From positions 186,001-250,000 of the forward strand of contig CANLWK010000004.1 in NCBI GenBank assembly GCA_947494805.1: DNA of 64,000 nt, read 5' to 3'. The translations under genes and the position numbers were made by a program. Position 1 is the first letter of the stretch. Each line of letters begins with the position of its first letter. Positions 1-9,884 of this stretch are shown here, piece by piece. Source of the stretch: an uncultured Croceitalea sp. Lineage in GTDB: Bacteria > Bacteroidota > Bacteroidia > Flavobacteriales > Flavobacteriaceae. The notes beneath the pieces were generated by a model that was not told the DNA's origin, did no database searches, and saw nothing but the letters and a program-made list of their open reading frames with translations.

Positions 1-2239
1 TAATTGAAATGGTCTTAACACCTTTACCTCCCCTATTAGTTACGCGATAATCATCAATATTGGATCTTTTGCCATAACCATTTTCAGATACCACTAAGAT
101 ATTATCTTCAAAGTTGTGCACCGATACCATACCGATTACTTCATCTTTGTCATCAGCCAATGAAATACCTCGAACACCAGAAGCATTTCTTCCCATTGGT
201 CTGGTTTTACCTTCCTCAAAACGGATTGCTTTTCCTGATTTCAACCCAAGGAATATTTGACTGGTCCCCGTGGTCAACTTAGCTTCTAAAAGCTCATCGT
301 TGTCCCGAATTGTTATCGCATTGATTCCATTTTGACGTGGTCTAGAATACTGCTCTAAAGAGGTTTTCTTAACCGTACCCATCTTTGTTGCCATTATTAC
401 ATAATGACTGTTCACATATTCTTCATCTTTCAAATCTTGAGTACAAATGAAAGCTTTCACCTTATCCTCGTTCTCAATGTTGATCAAGTTTTGAATCGCC
501 CTACCTTTTGAAGTTCTACTTCCTTCAGGAATTTCATAAACCCGCATCCAGAAACACTTTCCCTTCTGCGTAAAGAACAACATATATTGGTGGTTGGTAC
601 CGACAAAAAGATGTTCTAAAAAGTCTTCATTACGTGTCGAAGATGCTTTTTGACCTACGCCTCCCCTATTTTGGGTTTTATATTCTGTTAGCGGAGTTCT
701 CTTTATGTAACCTGCATGAGAAATGGTAATGACCACTTGTTCATCAGGTATCATATCTTCGATGCTTAGGTCTCCACCGGCAAAATTAATCTCAGAACGA
801 CGGTCATCACCATATTTGGCTTTGACCTCTATAAGCTCATCCTTGATGATCTGCATTCTTCGCTCTTTCTTATCGAGAATATCTTTAAGGTCTTCAATCG
901 TCTTTAAGAGTTCATCATATTCTTCACGAAGTTTATCTTGTTCAAGACCTGTCAACTGACGCAAGCGCATTTCAACAATGGCCTTTGCCTGAATCTCTGT
1001 AAGCTTAAACTTCTCCATCAATCCGTTTCTAGCTTCCTCAACATTTGAAGAAGCACGAATTAGGGCAATAACCTCATCAATATTGTCAGAAGCAATAATC
1101 AGACCTTCTAATATATGGGCCCTATCTTCAGCTTTTTTAAGTTCGAACTTGGTTCTTCTGACGACCACCTCATGACGGTGTTCCACAAAATGATGGATAA
1201 TTTCCTTTAAGTTCAACAATTTTGGCCTACCCTTGACCAAGGCAATGTTATTGACACTAAAAGAAGATTGTAAGGCTGTATACTTGTACAGCATATTTAA
1301 GACGATATTCGGAATGGCATCGCGTTTCAAAATGTATACGATGCGCATCCCCTTTCTGTCAGATTCGTCCCGAATGGCAGAAATACCTTCAATTTTCTTA
1401 TCATTTATAAGGTCAGCGGTCTTCTTTATCATATCCGCTTTATTGACCTGATATGGAATCTCAGTAACAATAATGCACTCACGACCTTGAACCTCTTCAA
1501 AAGTTGCTTTTCCTCGCATCACTACCCGTCCCCTACCAGTATGGAAGGCTTCTTTGACACCATCATAGCCGTAGATGATACCGCCTGTAGGAAAATCAGG
1601 GGCTTTGATATGGGTAATCAATTCATCTATTTCAATACTGCTGTTATCTATATAGGCAACGGTACCATCAATAACCTCTGAAAGGTTATGTGGTGGCATA
1701 TTTGTAGCCATACCAACTGCAATACCCGAGGCCCCATTGACCAGTAATTGTGGTACCCTGGTAGGTAAGACCGTGGGCTCTTTTAATGAATCATCAAAAT
1801 TCAATTGGTGGTCAACGGTATCTTTGTCGATATCAGCCAACATTTCGTCGGCTATCTTGCGCATGCGTGCTTCAGTATATCGCATTGCCGCAGGACTATC
1901 GCCATCTACGGAACCAAAGTTACCCTGACCATCGACCAACATATAGCGTAAACTCCATTCTTGAGCCATACGCACCATACTATCATAAACCGAGGTATCA
2001 CCATGTGGATGGTACTTACCCAGCACCTCACCAACAATACGGGCCGATTTTTTATGTGCACTACTCGACCTTACTCCCAATTCGTGCATACCATAAAGTA
2101 CACGTCGGTGAACAGGTTTTAGCCCGTCCCTGACATCTGGCAGGGCACGTGACACAATGACCGACATTGAATAGTCAATGTAGGCAGACTTCATTTCATC
2201 TTCGATGTTGATAGGTATCAATTTTTCTCCTTCAGCCAT
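1..2239 (-). CDS. gyrA: DNA gyrase subunit A (3' end outside window)
   Basis: This is the DNA breakage-reunion subunit of the type II topoisomerase that introduces negative supercoils. About 746 codons are present from the ATG at 2237-2239, and the C-terminus runs off the left edge. The N-terminal winged-helix/tower core holds the catalytic Tyr in AMRYTEARM (near residue 122). The quinolone-determining stretch [10 protein letters not shown] has Thr82 where E. coli has Ser83. A long coiled-coil region leads to the beta-pinwheel C-terminal domain, which starts with a GyrA-box-like QNRGGVG and reaches NRGGKG near the edge. It is divergent from clpC across a 258-base gap. The family assignment is secure, and ParC is unlikely because GyrA-box-like motifs are present. 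Confidence 0.97.
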   Translation of the reverse strand, partial: MAEGEKLIPINIEDEMKSAYIDYSMSVIVSRALPDVRDGLKPVHRRVLYGMHELGVRSSSAHKKSARIVGEVLGKYHPHGDTSVYDSMVRMAQEWSLRYMLVDGQGNFGSVDGDSPAAMRYTEARMRKIADEMLADIDKDTVDHQLNFDDSLKEPTVLPTRVPQLLVNGASGIAVGMATNMPPHNLSEVIDGTVAYIDNSSIEIDELITHIKAPDFPTGGIIYGYDGVKEAFHTGRGRVVMRGKATFEEVQGRECIIVTEIPYQVNKADMIKKTADLINDKKIEGISAIRDESDRKGMRIVYILKRDAIPNIVLNMLYKYTALQSSFSVNNIALVKGRPKLLNLKEIIHHFVEHRHEVVVRRTKFELKKAEDRAHILEGLIIASDNIDEVIALIRASSNVEEARNGLMEKFKLTEIQAKAIVEMRLRQLTGLEQDKLREEYDELLKTIEDLKDILDKKERRMQIIKDELIEVKAKYGDDRRSEINFAGGDLSIEDMIPDEQVVITISHAGYIKRTPLTEYKTQNRGGVGQKASSTRNEDFLEHLFVGTNHQYMLFFTQKGKCFWMRVYEIPEGSRTSKGRAIQNLINIENEDKVKAFICTQDLKDEEYVNSHYVIMATKMGTVKKTSLEQYSRPRQNGINAITIRDNDELLEAKLTTGTSQIFLGLKSGKAIRFEEGKTRPMGRNASGVRGISLADDKDEVIGMVSVHNFEDNILVVSENGYGKRSNIDDYRVTNRGGKGVKTISI

Positions 2240-2497
2240 GCTAAAATCTTAATGCGTTTTTGTGGTTAAAACATCGTGGCAATATACAGAAATTCATAGG
2301 TTACGAGGGTATGAACAATAGAGTTTATTAAGAAAATTATCAACACATTTGATAAATGGAACAACTACGGAAAAGCGTTAAAATTTATAGAAAAGCTGTC
2401 ATTTTTCGTGTTTTCATCCGTCTTTATCGAATATGGGTACGGTATTTGACCATCGTTAGAATACTTTTATTAATTTTAATTGCTGAAAAGAGAATTT

Positions 2498-5047
2498 ATG
2501 GATGATAATTTTTCCCCAAGGGTCAAAGACGTAATTGCTTACAGCAAAGAAGAAGCGTTGCGATTGGGTCATGACTTTATTGGAACCGAACACCTTATGT
2601 TAGGTCTCTTGCGTGATGGAAATGGAAAGGCGATCAATATATTGGACGCATTGGATGTAGACTTGGACCATTTGCGTAGAAAGGTAGAAATACTGAGCCC
2701 CGCGAATCCGAATACGGGGACCATACAAAAAGATAAAAAAAACCTACATCTGACACGTCAAGCAGAACGTGCTCTAAAAACTACTTTTTTAGAAGCTAAG
2801 CTTTTTCAAAGTTCTTCGATAAATACCGCCCACTTGCTGTTATGTATTCTTAGAAATGAAAATGACCCTACAACCAAGTTGCTTCACAAACTAAAAGTGG
2901 ACTATGATAATGTCAAGGAGCAGTTCAAATCTATGATTACCAGTGATGATGATTATATAGATTCACCTACATCAGAGTCTTTTCCGAGCGATTCTGATGA
3001 GCCGGGAGATTCTAAGGAGAGTACTTTTGGTTCTTCAAGCTCACAAAAGGGCAGCAAAAAGTCAAAAACTCCGGTACTTGATAATTTTGGTCGTGATTTG
3101 ACCAAGCTTGCCGAAGACAATAAGCTGGATCCTGTTGTTGGACGTGAAAAAGAGATTGAGCGCGTATCACAAATATTAAGTAGAAGAAAAAAGAACAATC
3201 CGCTGTTGATCGGTGAGCCAGGTGTTGGTAAAAGTGCCATTGCCGAAGGACTTGCATTGCGGATCATCAACAAGAAAGTATCAAGGATACTTTATGGAAA
3301 GCGCGTTGTAACGCTTGATTTAGCTTCTTTGGTCGCTGGCACAAAATACCGTGGCCAGTTTGAAGAGCGTATGAAAGCAGTGATGAACGAGCTAGAAAAA
3401 AATGATGATATCATTTTGTTCATTGATGAAATTCACACCATTGTAGGTGCAGGTGGCGCAACAGGAAGCCTAGATGCTTCAAACATGTTCAAACCAGCTT
3501 TGGCTAGAGGTGAAATTCAATGTATAGGCGCGACAACATTAGATGAATACAGACAATACATTGAAAAAGATGGTGCCTTAGAAAGACGTTTTCAAAAAGT
3601 CATGGTCGAACCGACTACCGTTGAAGAGACCATTGAGATTTTGATGAACATCAAAGGTAAGTACGAAGACCACCATAATGTGCACTATACAGATGATGCC
3701 ATTGTGGCCTGCGTCAAATTAACGAACCGTTACATGACGGATCGATTTTTGCCAGACAAAGCAATCGATGCCTTGGATGAAGCAGGTTCACGTGTACATA
3801 TTGTCAATATGGATGTTCCAAAACAAATTTTAGAATTGGAACAACAACTTGAAGATGTCCGCACGCTAAAGAACAGTGTGGTAAAGAAGCAAAAATACGA
3901 AGAAGCCGCTAAGCTTCGTGATGATGAAAAGCGTCTTGAAAAAGACCTTGCCTCTGCACAAGAAAGATGGGAAGAAGAAAGCAAATTGAATCGCGAAACG
4001 GTTTCTGAAGATAATGTAGCTGATGTCGTTTCCATGATGAGTGGCATACCAGTGAACAGAATTGCGCAGACCGAAAGCAATAAGCTTGCAGAACTACCAG
4101 AACTAATAAAAGGTTTTGTCATTGGTCAAGATGAAGCGGTCGTCAAGGTCGCCAAAGCCATTCAAAGAAACCGAGCAGGTCTCAAAGATCCCAATAAACC
4201 TATTGGCTCATTTATTTTCTTAGGGCAGACCGGGGTGGGTAAAACGCAGTTGGCAAAAGTTTTGGCCAAAGAATTGTTCGACTCTGAAGATGCATTGATC
4301 CGCATAGATATGAGCGAATACATGGAAAAGTTTGCCATATCAAGACTTGTCGGCGCCCCTCCAGGATACGTAGGTTATGAAGAAGGTGGCCAATTGACTG
4401 AAAAAGTTCGTAGAAAGCCCTATTCCGTAATCTTATTGGATGAAGTAGAGAAAGCACACCCTGATGTGTTCAATATGCTTCTACAGGTGTTGGATGATGG
4501 TTTCTTGACCGATAGTTTAGGTCGCAAAATAGACTTTAGAAATACCATTATCATTATGACATCAAATATTGGCGCACGTCAATTGAAAGATTTTGGTCAG
4601 GGTGTTGGTTTTGGCACGGCTGCAAAAAAAGCGCAGGCAGACAGTCATCAAAAAAGTGTCATTGAAAATGCACTTAAGAAGGCCTTTGCCCCTGAATTTT
4701 TGAATAGAATTGATGATGTTATTGTATTCAACGCACTTGAACGTGAAGACATTCATCAAATCATCGACATTGAACTGGATAAGCTCTTTAAGCGAATCAA
4801 AGACATTGGTTATAACTTAGACCTATCTGAGAAAGCTAAAGACTATATCGCTGAAAAAGGATTTGATAAGCAGTATGGTGCAAGACCTTTAAAACGTGCC
4901 ATTCAGAAGTACATCGAAGATGCATTGGCCGAAGAAATTGTCAATTCCAATCTTAATGAAGGTGACAGTATTTTCATGGATTTAGATGCAAAAAAAGAAG
5001 AATTGACCATTAAAATCAAAAAGGCAAAGAAATCATCTGAGGCTTAA
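2498..5047 (+). CDS. clpC: ATP-dependent Clp protease ATP-binding subunit ClpC
   Basis: This is an 849-residue Hsp100 unfoldase that would feed substrates to ClpP in the cytoplasm. Two N-terminal Clp repeats (about 1-145) are followed by a Ser-rich linker. The first AAA module has Walker A GEPGVGKS near residue 240 and Walker B LFIDEIHT. A UVR-type coiled middle domain contains KYEEAAKLRDDEKR (about 455-490), which separates ClpC from ClpB. The second AAA module has GQTGVGKT near 576. The frame is open from a TTG at 2480, but I use the ATG at 2498 because MDDNFSPRVK is the usual family start and AAAAGAG lies just upstream. It is monocistronic and ends at a strong terminator. Confidence 0.97.
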   Translation: MDDNFSPRVKDVIAYSKEEALRLGHDFIGTEHLMLGLLRDGNGKAINILDALDVDLDHLRRKVEILSPANPNTGTIQKDKKNLHLTRQAERALKTTFLEAKLFQSSSINTAHLLLCILRNENDPTTKLLHKLKVDYDNVKEQFKSMITSDDDYIDSPTSESFPSDSDEPGDSKESTFGSSSSQKGSKKSKTPVLDNFGRDLTKLAEDNKLDPVVGREKEIERVSQILSRRKKNNPLLIGEPGVGKSAIAEGLALRIINKKVSRILYGKRVVTLDLASLVAGTKYRGQFEERMKAVMNELEKNDDIILFIDEIHTIVGAGGATGSLDASNMFKPALARGEIQCIGATTLDEYRQYIEKDGALERRFQKVMVEPTTVEETIEILMNIKGKYEDHHNVHYTDDAIVACVKLTNRYMTDRFLPDKAIDALDEAGSRVHIVNMDVPKQILELEQQLEDVRTLKNSVVKKQKYEEAAKLRDDEKRLEKDLASAQERWEEESKLNRETVSEDNVADVVSMMSGIPVNRIAQTESNKLAELPELIKGFVIGQDEAVVKVAKAIQRNRAGLKDPNKPIGSFIFLGQTGVGKTQLAKVLAKELFDSEDALIRIDMSEYMEKFAISRLVGAPPGYVGYEEGGQLTEKVRRKPYSVILLDEVEKAHPDVFNMLLQVLDDGFLTDSLGRKIDFRNTIIIMTSNIGARQLKDFGQGVGFGTAAKKAQADSHQKSVIENALKKAFAPEFLNRIDDVIVFNALEREDIHQIIDIELDKLFKRIKDIGYNLDLSEKAKDYIAEKGFDKQYGARPLKRAIQKYIEDALAEEIVNSNLNEGDSIFMDLDAKKEELTIKIKKAKKSSEA

Positions 5048-5064
5048 TGGTTTAGAAATAGTTC

Positions 5065-5099
5065 AAAAAAAAGAGGCTCCAAAACGGGCCTCTTTTTTT
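5065..5099 (+). terminator. Rho-independent terminator of clpC
   Basis: An AAAAAGAGGC arm and its complement GCCTCTTTTT flank a short loop, and the stem runs directly into a T-tract. It lies about 20 bases after the clpC stop. Confidence 0.9.
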
Positions 5100-5240
5100 G
5101 TTTTACCTATCAAGTAAGAAATGCAATACATCAAAGTCAAGCTTTAACAGTATAAACGATAAATTGACCTTTAATCTATAATTTTTCAGTTTACAGTCCC
5201 TAAAAATTACTTTCGTTGAACACTATATAAAGAATTGGGG

Positions 5241-5654
5241 ATGAAGATTGGTTTTAATAAGAAAGCCATAATTGTAAAAGAGTATCATTTAGACATTGGT
5301 ACCGTACAAGTTTATGACAATTACATTGTATCGGCCTTTGAAGAAGGTGCCACCGTTACACTTGAACGGGCATATCAAATCATAGGAATTTCAGAGATCC
5401 ACTTTCGTGGAAAGGACTTTGGTTACATCAGCCTACGAAAAAACTCGTATGCAATTGACCCTATCATATACACCTATCTCAGAGGTTTAGAAAATTTAAA
5501 AGCATTTGCCATCGTTTCAAAAAAAGAAATTGACATGCACAATTTCAAAATTGAAAAAATGTTTTACAAAAATCAAATGGAATTCTTCATTGAGTATGAA
5601 AACGCCATTAAGTGGATTAAAAAACGTCTTAAGAAGAAAAAAGTAAAAGAGTAG
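5241..5654 (+). CDS. Hypothetical STAS/SpoIIAA-like cytoplasmic protein
   Basis: This 137-residue protein has no signal peptide or membrane segment and ends in a Lys-rich tail (KKRLKKKKVKE). The alternation of short strands and helices, with phrases such as VTLERAYQIIG and FAIVSKKEI, resembles the small STAS/SEC14-like proteins common in Flavobacteriaceae, but no catalytic motif is visible and no function can be given. A TTG at 5235 also opens the frame; I prefer the ATG at 5241. A near-consensus -7 box, TACTTTCG, lies at 5208-5215. It converges with nnrDE, with only two bases between the stop codons. Confidence 0.75.
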   Translation: MKIGFNKKAIIVKEYHLDIGTVQVYDNYIVSAFEEGATVTLERAYQIIGISEIHFRGKDFGYISLRKNSYAIDPIIYTYLRGLENLKAFAIVSKKEIDMHNFKIEKMFYKNQMEFFIEYENAIKWIKKRLKKKKVKE

Positions 5655-5656
5655 TT

Positions 5657-7189
5657 TTACTCCTCGGGTTGCAATGGCTCCGGTCTTTTAAAAAGCTCTA
5701 GAAATGCTTTCCCTATAGTATCAATAAGTTTAGAAGCTGTCAATGCCTCATATCCCGTTTCGGCTATGGCAATGTCACCTGCGAGACCGTGAAGATAAAC
5801 ACTAAAAATTGCCGCATTCAATGGTGAATATCCCTGCGCCAACATTCCTGTGAGCATTCCGGCCAGAACATCACCACTGCCCGCTGTGGCCATACCAGGG
5901 TTTCCCGTAGAATTGATATACCCTTTGTCATCATAAATAATAATGGTATGTGCTCCTTTTATGACCAATACACAATCGTATTTCTTTGAAAATTCTTTGC
6001 CCTTGTTCAACTTATCAAAATCATTGGACCAGTCACCCAATAATCGTCGTAATTCTTTCGGGTGCGGTGTGAGCACACTCTGTTTTGGCAGTTGACTTAA
6101 CAATTTCTGATTTTTGGCCAAAATATTAAGCCCGTCAGCATCAATGACCATGGGTTTGGTATTCGTTTCTAATAAAGAGGAAAACGCCGCTACCGTCTCT
6201 TCATCACTACCCATACCCATACCGATACCAATAACCGAGGGTTCAATTTCAAAATCTATGTTACTTAGCTTGTTATCTTCATCATCGGTCAGCACCATGA
6301 TTTCTGGCAGTGCCGCTTGCAAGGGATTGTAACCACATTCTGGAACAAACGCCGTCACCAATCCGGCACCTGAATGGATACAAGCATTTGCAGCAAGGTT
6401 CACCGCTCCAATCTTTCCGTAAGAACCGCCAACGATTAACGCATGGCCGTAATTGCCCTTATGTGAATACTTTAATCTGGGGTGATAAAGGGGAAGCACC
6501 TCAGGTTTTCCGATGAACTCAAAATCTGTATCTGTTGAAAAAAGAAACTCTTGGTCAAGTCCAATATCCAACAGCTCCCATTGATTTGAGAAGACACCTG
6601 TGCTTGGTAGAAAAAATGGAAGCTTAGGCGCTTGAAAACTCAATACAAAATTGGCACGAACCACTTGTTCCTCATTTTCAGGTGCTTGGTCCATAAACAA
6701 TCCTGAAGGAATATCAACCGCCAAAATAAAAGCTTGCGAATTGTTCAAGTGTTCAATGAGCTTGGCCACCCAATCATCTGGCTTTCGATTTAAACCAATA
6801 CCAAAAATGGCGTCTACTATAATATCATCCCTACCAATCTGTGGAAAACTACAATCAGAGTCTAAAAACTCGGGCCAAAGCTTACGCTCTTTTAACCTAT
6901 CTAGGTTAATCAAAAAATCTTTTGAACGTTTTTCACTATAATTGACCACATAAACCGAAACATCATATTCGTTTTCAACAAGATGTCGCGCCAGTGCAAT
7001 TCCGTCACCTCCATTATTGCCAATACCGCAGAACAAATGTATTTTAACTTTAGAACCTTGCAACCTTGTATGCATCCATTCAAAAATTTGAGTGGCCGCG
7101 CGCTCCATGAGCATATCACTTGAAATTTGCTGTTTCTCAATTGTGAATTTATCAGCAGCGTAAATTTGTTCGGTAGAAAAAATTTTCAT
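5657..7189 (-). CDS. nnr: Bifunctional NAD(P)H-hydrate epimerase / ADP-dependent NAD(P)H-hydrate dehydratase
   Basis: This 510-residue enzyme repairs damaged NAD(P)H hydrates. The N-terminal half (about 1-215) is the YjeF-N epimerase, with FCGIGNNGGDGIALARHL as the characteristic Gly/Asn/Asp stretch. The C-terminal half (about 230-500) is the ribokinase-like YjeF-C dehydratase. It carries GGSYGKIGA, VIDADGLNIL, LTPHPKELRRLLG and the ADP-binding end motif GNPGMATAGSGDVLAGMLTG, whose Asp is the catalytic base. Length and fusion order match the bacterial family. The upstream region is shared with the threonine operon, and a -7 element for this gene (TACTTTTG on the minus strand, 7256-7263) forms half of a palindrome with the thr -7 box. 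Confidence 0.96.
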   Translation of the reverse strand: MKIFSTEQIYAADKFTIEKQQISSDMLMERAATQIFEWMHTRLQGSKVKIHLFCGIGNNGGDGIALARHLVENEYDVSVYVVNYSEKRSKDFLINLDRLKERKLWPEFLDSDCSFPQIGRDDIIVDAIFGIGLNRKPDDWVAKLIEHLNNSQAFILAVDIPSGLFMDQAPENEEQVVRANFVLSFQAPKLPFFLPSTGVFSNQWELLDIGLDQEFLFSTDTDFEFIGKPEVLPLYHPRLKYSHKGNYGHALIVGGSYGKIGAVNLAANACIHSGAGLVTAFVPECGYNPLQAALPEIMVLTDDEDNKLSNIDFEIEPSVIGIGMGMGSDEETVAAFSSLLETNTKPMVIDADGLNILAKNQKLLSQLPKQSVLTPHPKELRRLLGDWSNDFDKLNKGKEFSKKYDCVLVIKGAHTIIIYDDKGYINSTGNPGMATAGSGDVLAGMLTGMLAQGYSPLNAAIFSVYLHGLAGDIAIAETGYEALTASKLIDTIGKAFLELFKRPEPLQPEE

Positions 7190-7241
7190 TCAATAAGGAT
7201 GTTTGGTTAAAACTGAGGATTTGATAAAAATTTAGGAATGA

Positions 7242-7272
7242 TTTGATGAACTGGGCAAAAGTACTACTTTTG
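7242..7272 (+). promoter_or_regulatory. Promoter of the thr leader and operon
   Basis: A -33 TTTG lies at 7242-7245, then a 19-base spacer, then a perfect -7 TACTTTTG at 7265-7272. This is textbook spacing for the Bacteroidetes primary sigma factor. It predicts a transcript start near 7277-7279, about 12 bases before the leader peptide ATG. Confidence 0.8.
7256..7263 (-). promoter_or_regulatory. -7 element for nnrDE
   Basis: On the minus strand this reads TACTTTTG, a perfect TAnnTTTG. It is the mirror image of the thr -7 box at 7265-7272 with one base between them. The -33 box on this strand is weak. Confidence 0.5.
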
Positions 7273-7289
7273 AACGTTCAATAATCTGT

Positions 7290-7376
7290 ATGCAAGTTAA
7301 TCAAACGAATAATAGTGCAGCTTTAACAGCAATCTTCTTTGTGACTGTCGGCACAACCACAACCCCTTTGGGGTAA
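7290..7376 (+). CDS. Putative threonine operon leader peptide
   Basis: This short frame encodes 28 residues, ATG at 7290 to TAA at 7374-7376. It carries seven Thr codons, four of them consecutive (aca acc aca acc, 7353-7364), so the peptide ends in TVGTTTTPLG. It starts about 12 bases after the predicted transcript start and ends 61 bases before thrA. A small perfect hairpin, ACCCC-TTT-GGGGT (7363-7375), overlaps its stop codon. Thr-rich leaders that control thr operons by attenuation are established in enteric bacteria. Here position, size and codon content support the same logic. No GC-rich stem with a U-tract follows before thrA, so the mechanism may differ. Function is inferred. Confidence 0.7.
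   Translation: MQVNQTNNSAALTAIFFVTVGTTTTPLG
7363..7375 (+). other. Small hairpin overlapping the leader peptide stop
   Basis: ACCCC and GGGGT form a perfect five-base stem around a TTT loop. A ribosome stalled on the Thr codons at 7353-7364 would cover it. No T-tract follows, so this is not a standard terminator. Confidence 0.45.
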
Positions 7377-7437
7377 GCTATAATTATATTCGTCCGTACT
7401 TCTTTCCGTTCATACTTTTTATTCAATTTTATCCATT

Positions 7438-9882
7438 ATGAAAATTTTAAAATTTGGCGGCACATCGGTTGCCAACGCAGAAAACATAAGCCAGGTCAAG
7501 TCTATTGTTGAAACAAACAAGCATACCAAGGTTGGTGTTGTGGTATCAGCTTTGGGTGGTGTAACCGATATGCTCATCAATGCACTTACTGCGGCCTCAA
7601 AACAAGATTTAAGTTATAAACATGAATTGGAAGAGATTGAAAAGCGGCACTTAGAAACCATAAAAAAACTGTTCTCGGTAAACGTTCAAAGCGGCATTCT
7701 TGGTAAAGTAAAAAGCGAACTGAACGATTTGGAAACGCTTTTAGAAGGCTCTTATCTCATTGGCGAAGTGACTGCTAAACTTTCAGATAAGGTGGTAAGC
7801 TATGGTGAGTTACTATCTTCTTTCATCATTAGTGAATACTTCAAAGATGAAGGGCTGGATGCTTCGCTAAAAAACGGGCGTGAACTGATAGTAACCGATG
7901 ACAACTATAGTAATGCTTCTGTCGATTTTGAAAAATCAATGCACAATTGCAAAACGTATTTTGAAACCACGCCACATAAAGTAACCGTAATACCGGGCTT
8001 TGTCTCTGCGACAGCCTCAGGCGATGCCACAACCCTGGGCAGAGGCGGTTCTGATTATAGCGCAGCTATACTTGCAGCTGCGGTCAATGCGGAAACATTA
8101 GAAATTTGGACTGATGTAAGCGGCATGTACACCGCGAATCCAAAACTGGTCAAACAGGCAAAATGTGTTACGAACATATCGTATGAGGAGGCAATGGAAT
8201 TATCACACTTTGGGGCCAAGGTACTATACCCGCCAACCATTCAGCCCGTACTGAACAAGAGCATACCCATTGCCATTAAAAATACCTTCGCGCCAGAAGA
8301 TGAAGGCACGCTTATTACCAAAAACACAAACGGACAAGGCAAAACGGTGCGTGGTATCAGCCATGTGGGCAATATCTCTTTGTTATCGCTTGAAGGAGCC
8401 GGAATGGTGGGCATACCAGGTATTTCAAAACGTTTCTTTGAGACACTTTCCCAAAAGCAAATCAGTGTGGTCCTTATTACACAGGCGTCTTCTGAACATT
8501 CTATTTGCGTGGGAATTTCTGATGATGATGCCGCCGAAGCCGCTCAAGCAGTAAATACTGCCTTTGCCTATGAAATCACCACAAATAAAATAAAGCCGGT
8601 CATCGTTGAGTCAAACCTGGCCATTATTGCCCTAGTAGGTGATAATATGAAAAGCCATCAAGGTCTGAGTGGTAAAATGTTCAGTACCCTGGGTAAAAAC
8701 AATGTCAACATTCGTGCTATTGCTCAAGGGGCTTCAGAACGAAATATATCAGCGGTCATTGAACAAACTGATGTCAAAAAAGCATTGAACAGCTTGCATG
8801 AGACTTTCTTCGAGACCAATGTAAAACAGTTAAACCTTTTTGTTATGGGCGTTGGCAATGTCGGAAAAAGGTTTTTAGAACAGGTCAAACAACAACACAA
8901 CTATTTAAAAGAAGAGCTCAAACTTAATATTCGAGTTATCGGTATTTCGAATTCAAGAACGATGGTTTTCAACGATGATGGAATTGCCTTGGATAATTGG
9001 TCAGGTTCACTGGCCCAAGGACGACCGGCAGACACCGAACAATTCATCAAAGAGGTCAAAAAAAGAAACTACCGCAACAGTATATTTGTTGACAACACGG
9101 CTAGTGACGACATTGCCAAGAGCTATGCTTCATATTTGAGCAACAGCATCGCTGTTGTAACCTGTAACAAAGTTGCTTGCTCCTCTGAATATGCCATTTA
9201 CAGTAAGCTCAAGGCACTGTCTAAAAAATACAACGCTCCTTTTTTGTTTGAGACCAATGTTGGTGCGGGGCTTCCTATTATCGATACTTTAAAACATTTG
9301 ATAGCATCAGGTGATAAAGTGAATAAGATTCAGGCGGTATTGTCGGGCAGTCTTAATTTTGTGTTCAACAATTATGATGAAAAGACCACTTTTCATGACG
9401 TCGTAAAACAAGCACAAGAAGAAGGGTACACCGAACCTGACCCTACCATTGATTTGAGCGGCGTTGATGTAATGCGCAAAATTTTGATTTTAGCACGTGA
9501 AAGCGGATATGAATTGGAGCTGTCGGACATTGCCAATGATGCTTTTCTTCCCGATGAAAGTTTACAAACAAAGACCAATGAGTCGTTTTTTGAGTCATTG
9601 AAAAAGTATGAGCCTGACTTTCAAAACCGTTATGCGCAAGCCAACAATAAAGACTGCAAACTCAAATACGTTGCGCAGTTTGAAAATGGCAAAGCAAAAG
9701 TGGGATTACAAGAAATTCCGAAAGGGCATGATTTTTATCACTTAGAAGGAAGCGATAATATCGTACTTTTCTACACACAACGCTATCCTGAACAGCCCTT
9801 GATCATAAAAGGCGCCGGTGCTGGAGCAGATGTAACAGCTTCAGGTATTTTTGCAGATATTGTACGAATCGGAAATTTCTAG
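7438..9882 (+). CDS. thrA: Bifunctional aspartokinase / homoserine dehydrogenase
   Basis: This 814-residue fusion catalyses the first and third steps from aspartate to threonine. The aspartokinase domain begins with the nucleotide-binding KFGGTSVANAENI at residue 3 and includes TLGRGGSDYSAAILA. Two ACT-type regulatory segments follow (about 310-450), consistent with feedback inhibition by threonine. The NAD(P)-dependent homoserine dehydrogenase starts near residue 465 with VMGVGNVGKRFLE and contains ETNVGAGLPIIDTL and LSGSLNFVFN. It is the first structural gene of a tight thrA-thrB-thrC unit, with two-base gaps, downstream of the Thr-rich leader. Confidence 0.97.
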   Translation: MKILKFGGTSVANAENISQVKSIVETNKHTKVGVVVSALGGVTDMLINALTAASKQDLSYKHELEEIEKRHLETIKKLFSVNVQSGILGKVKSELNDLETLLEGSYLIGEVTAKLSDKVVSYGELLSSFIISEYFKDEGLDASLKNGRELIVTDDNYSNASVDFEKSMHNCKTYFETTPHKVTVIPGFVSATASGDATTLGRGGSDYSAAILAAAVNAETLEIWTDVSGMYTANPKLVKQAKCVTNISYEEAMELSHFGAKVLYPPTIQPVLNKSIPIAIKNTFAPEDEGTLITKNTNGQGKTVRGISHVGNISLLSLEGAGMVGIPGISKRFFETLSQKQISVVLITQASSEHSICVGISDDDAAEAAQAVNTAFAYEITTNKIKPVIVESNLAIIALVGDNMKSHQGLSGKMFSTLGKNNVNIRAIAQGASERNISAVIEQTDVKKALNSLHETFFETNVKQLNLFVMGVGNVGKRFLEQVKQQHNYLKEELKLNIRVIGISNSRTMVFNDDGIALDNWSGSLAQGRPADTEQFIKEVKKRNYRNSIFVDNTASDDIAKSYASYLSNSIAVVTCNKVACSSEYAIYSKLKALSKKYNAPFLFETNVGAGLPIIDTLKHLIASGDKVNKIQAVLSGSLNFVFNNYDEKTTFHDVVKQAQEEGYTEPDPTIDLSGVDVMRKILILARESGYELELSDIANDAFLPDESLQTKTNESFFESLKKYEPDFQNRYAQANNKDCKLKYVAQFENGKAKVGLQEIPKGHDFYHLEGSDNIVLFYTQRYPEQPLIIKGAGAGADVTASGIFADIVRIGNF

Positions 9883-9884
9883 CT

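Noticed and set aside
2480-2497. TTG start for clpC adding six residues
   Set aside because: The ATG at 2498 matches the conserved N-terminus of the family and has a better upstream region.
3012-4457. Minus-strand frames within clpC
   Set aside because: They are antisense shadows of a strongly conserved gene with no domain of their own.
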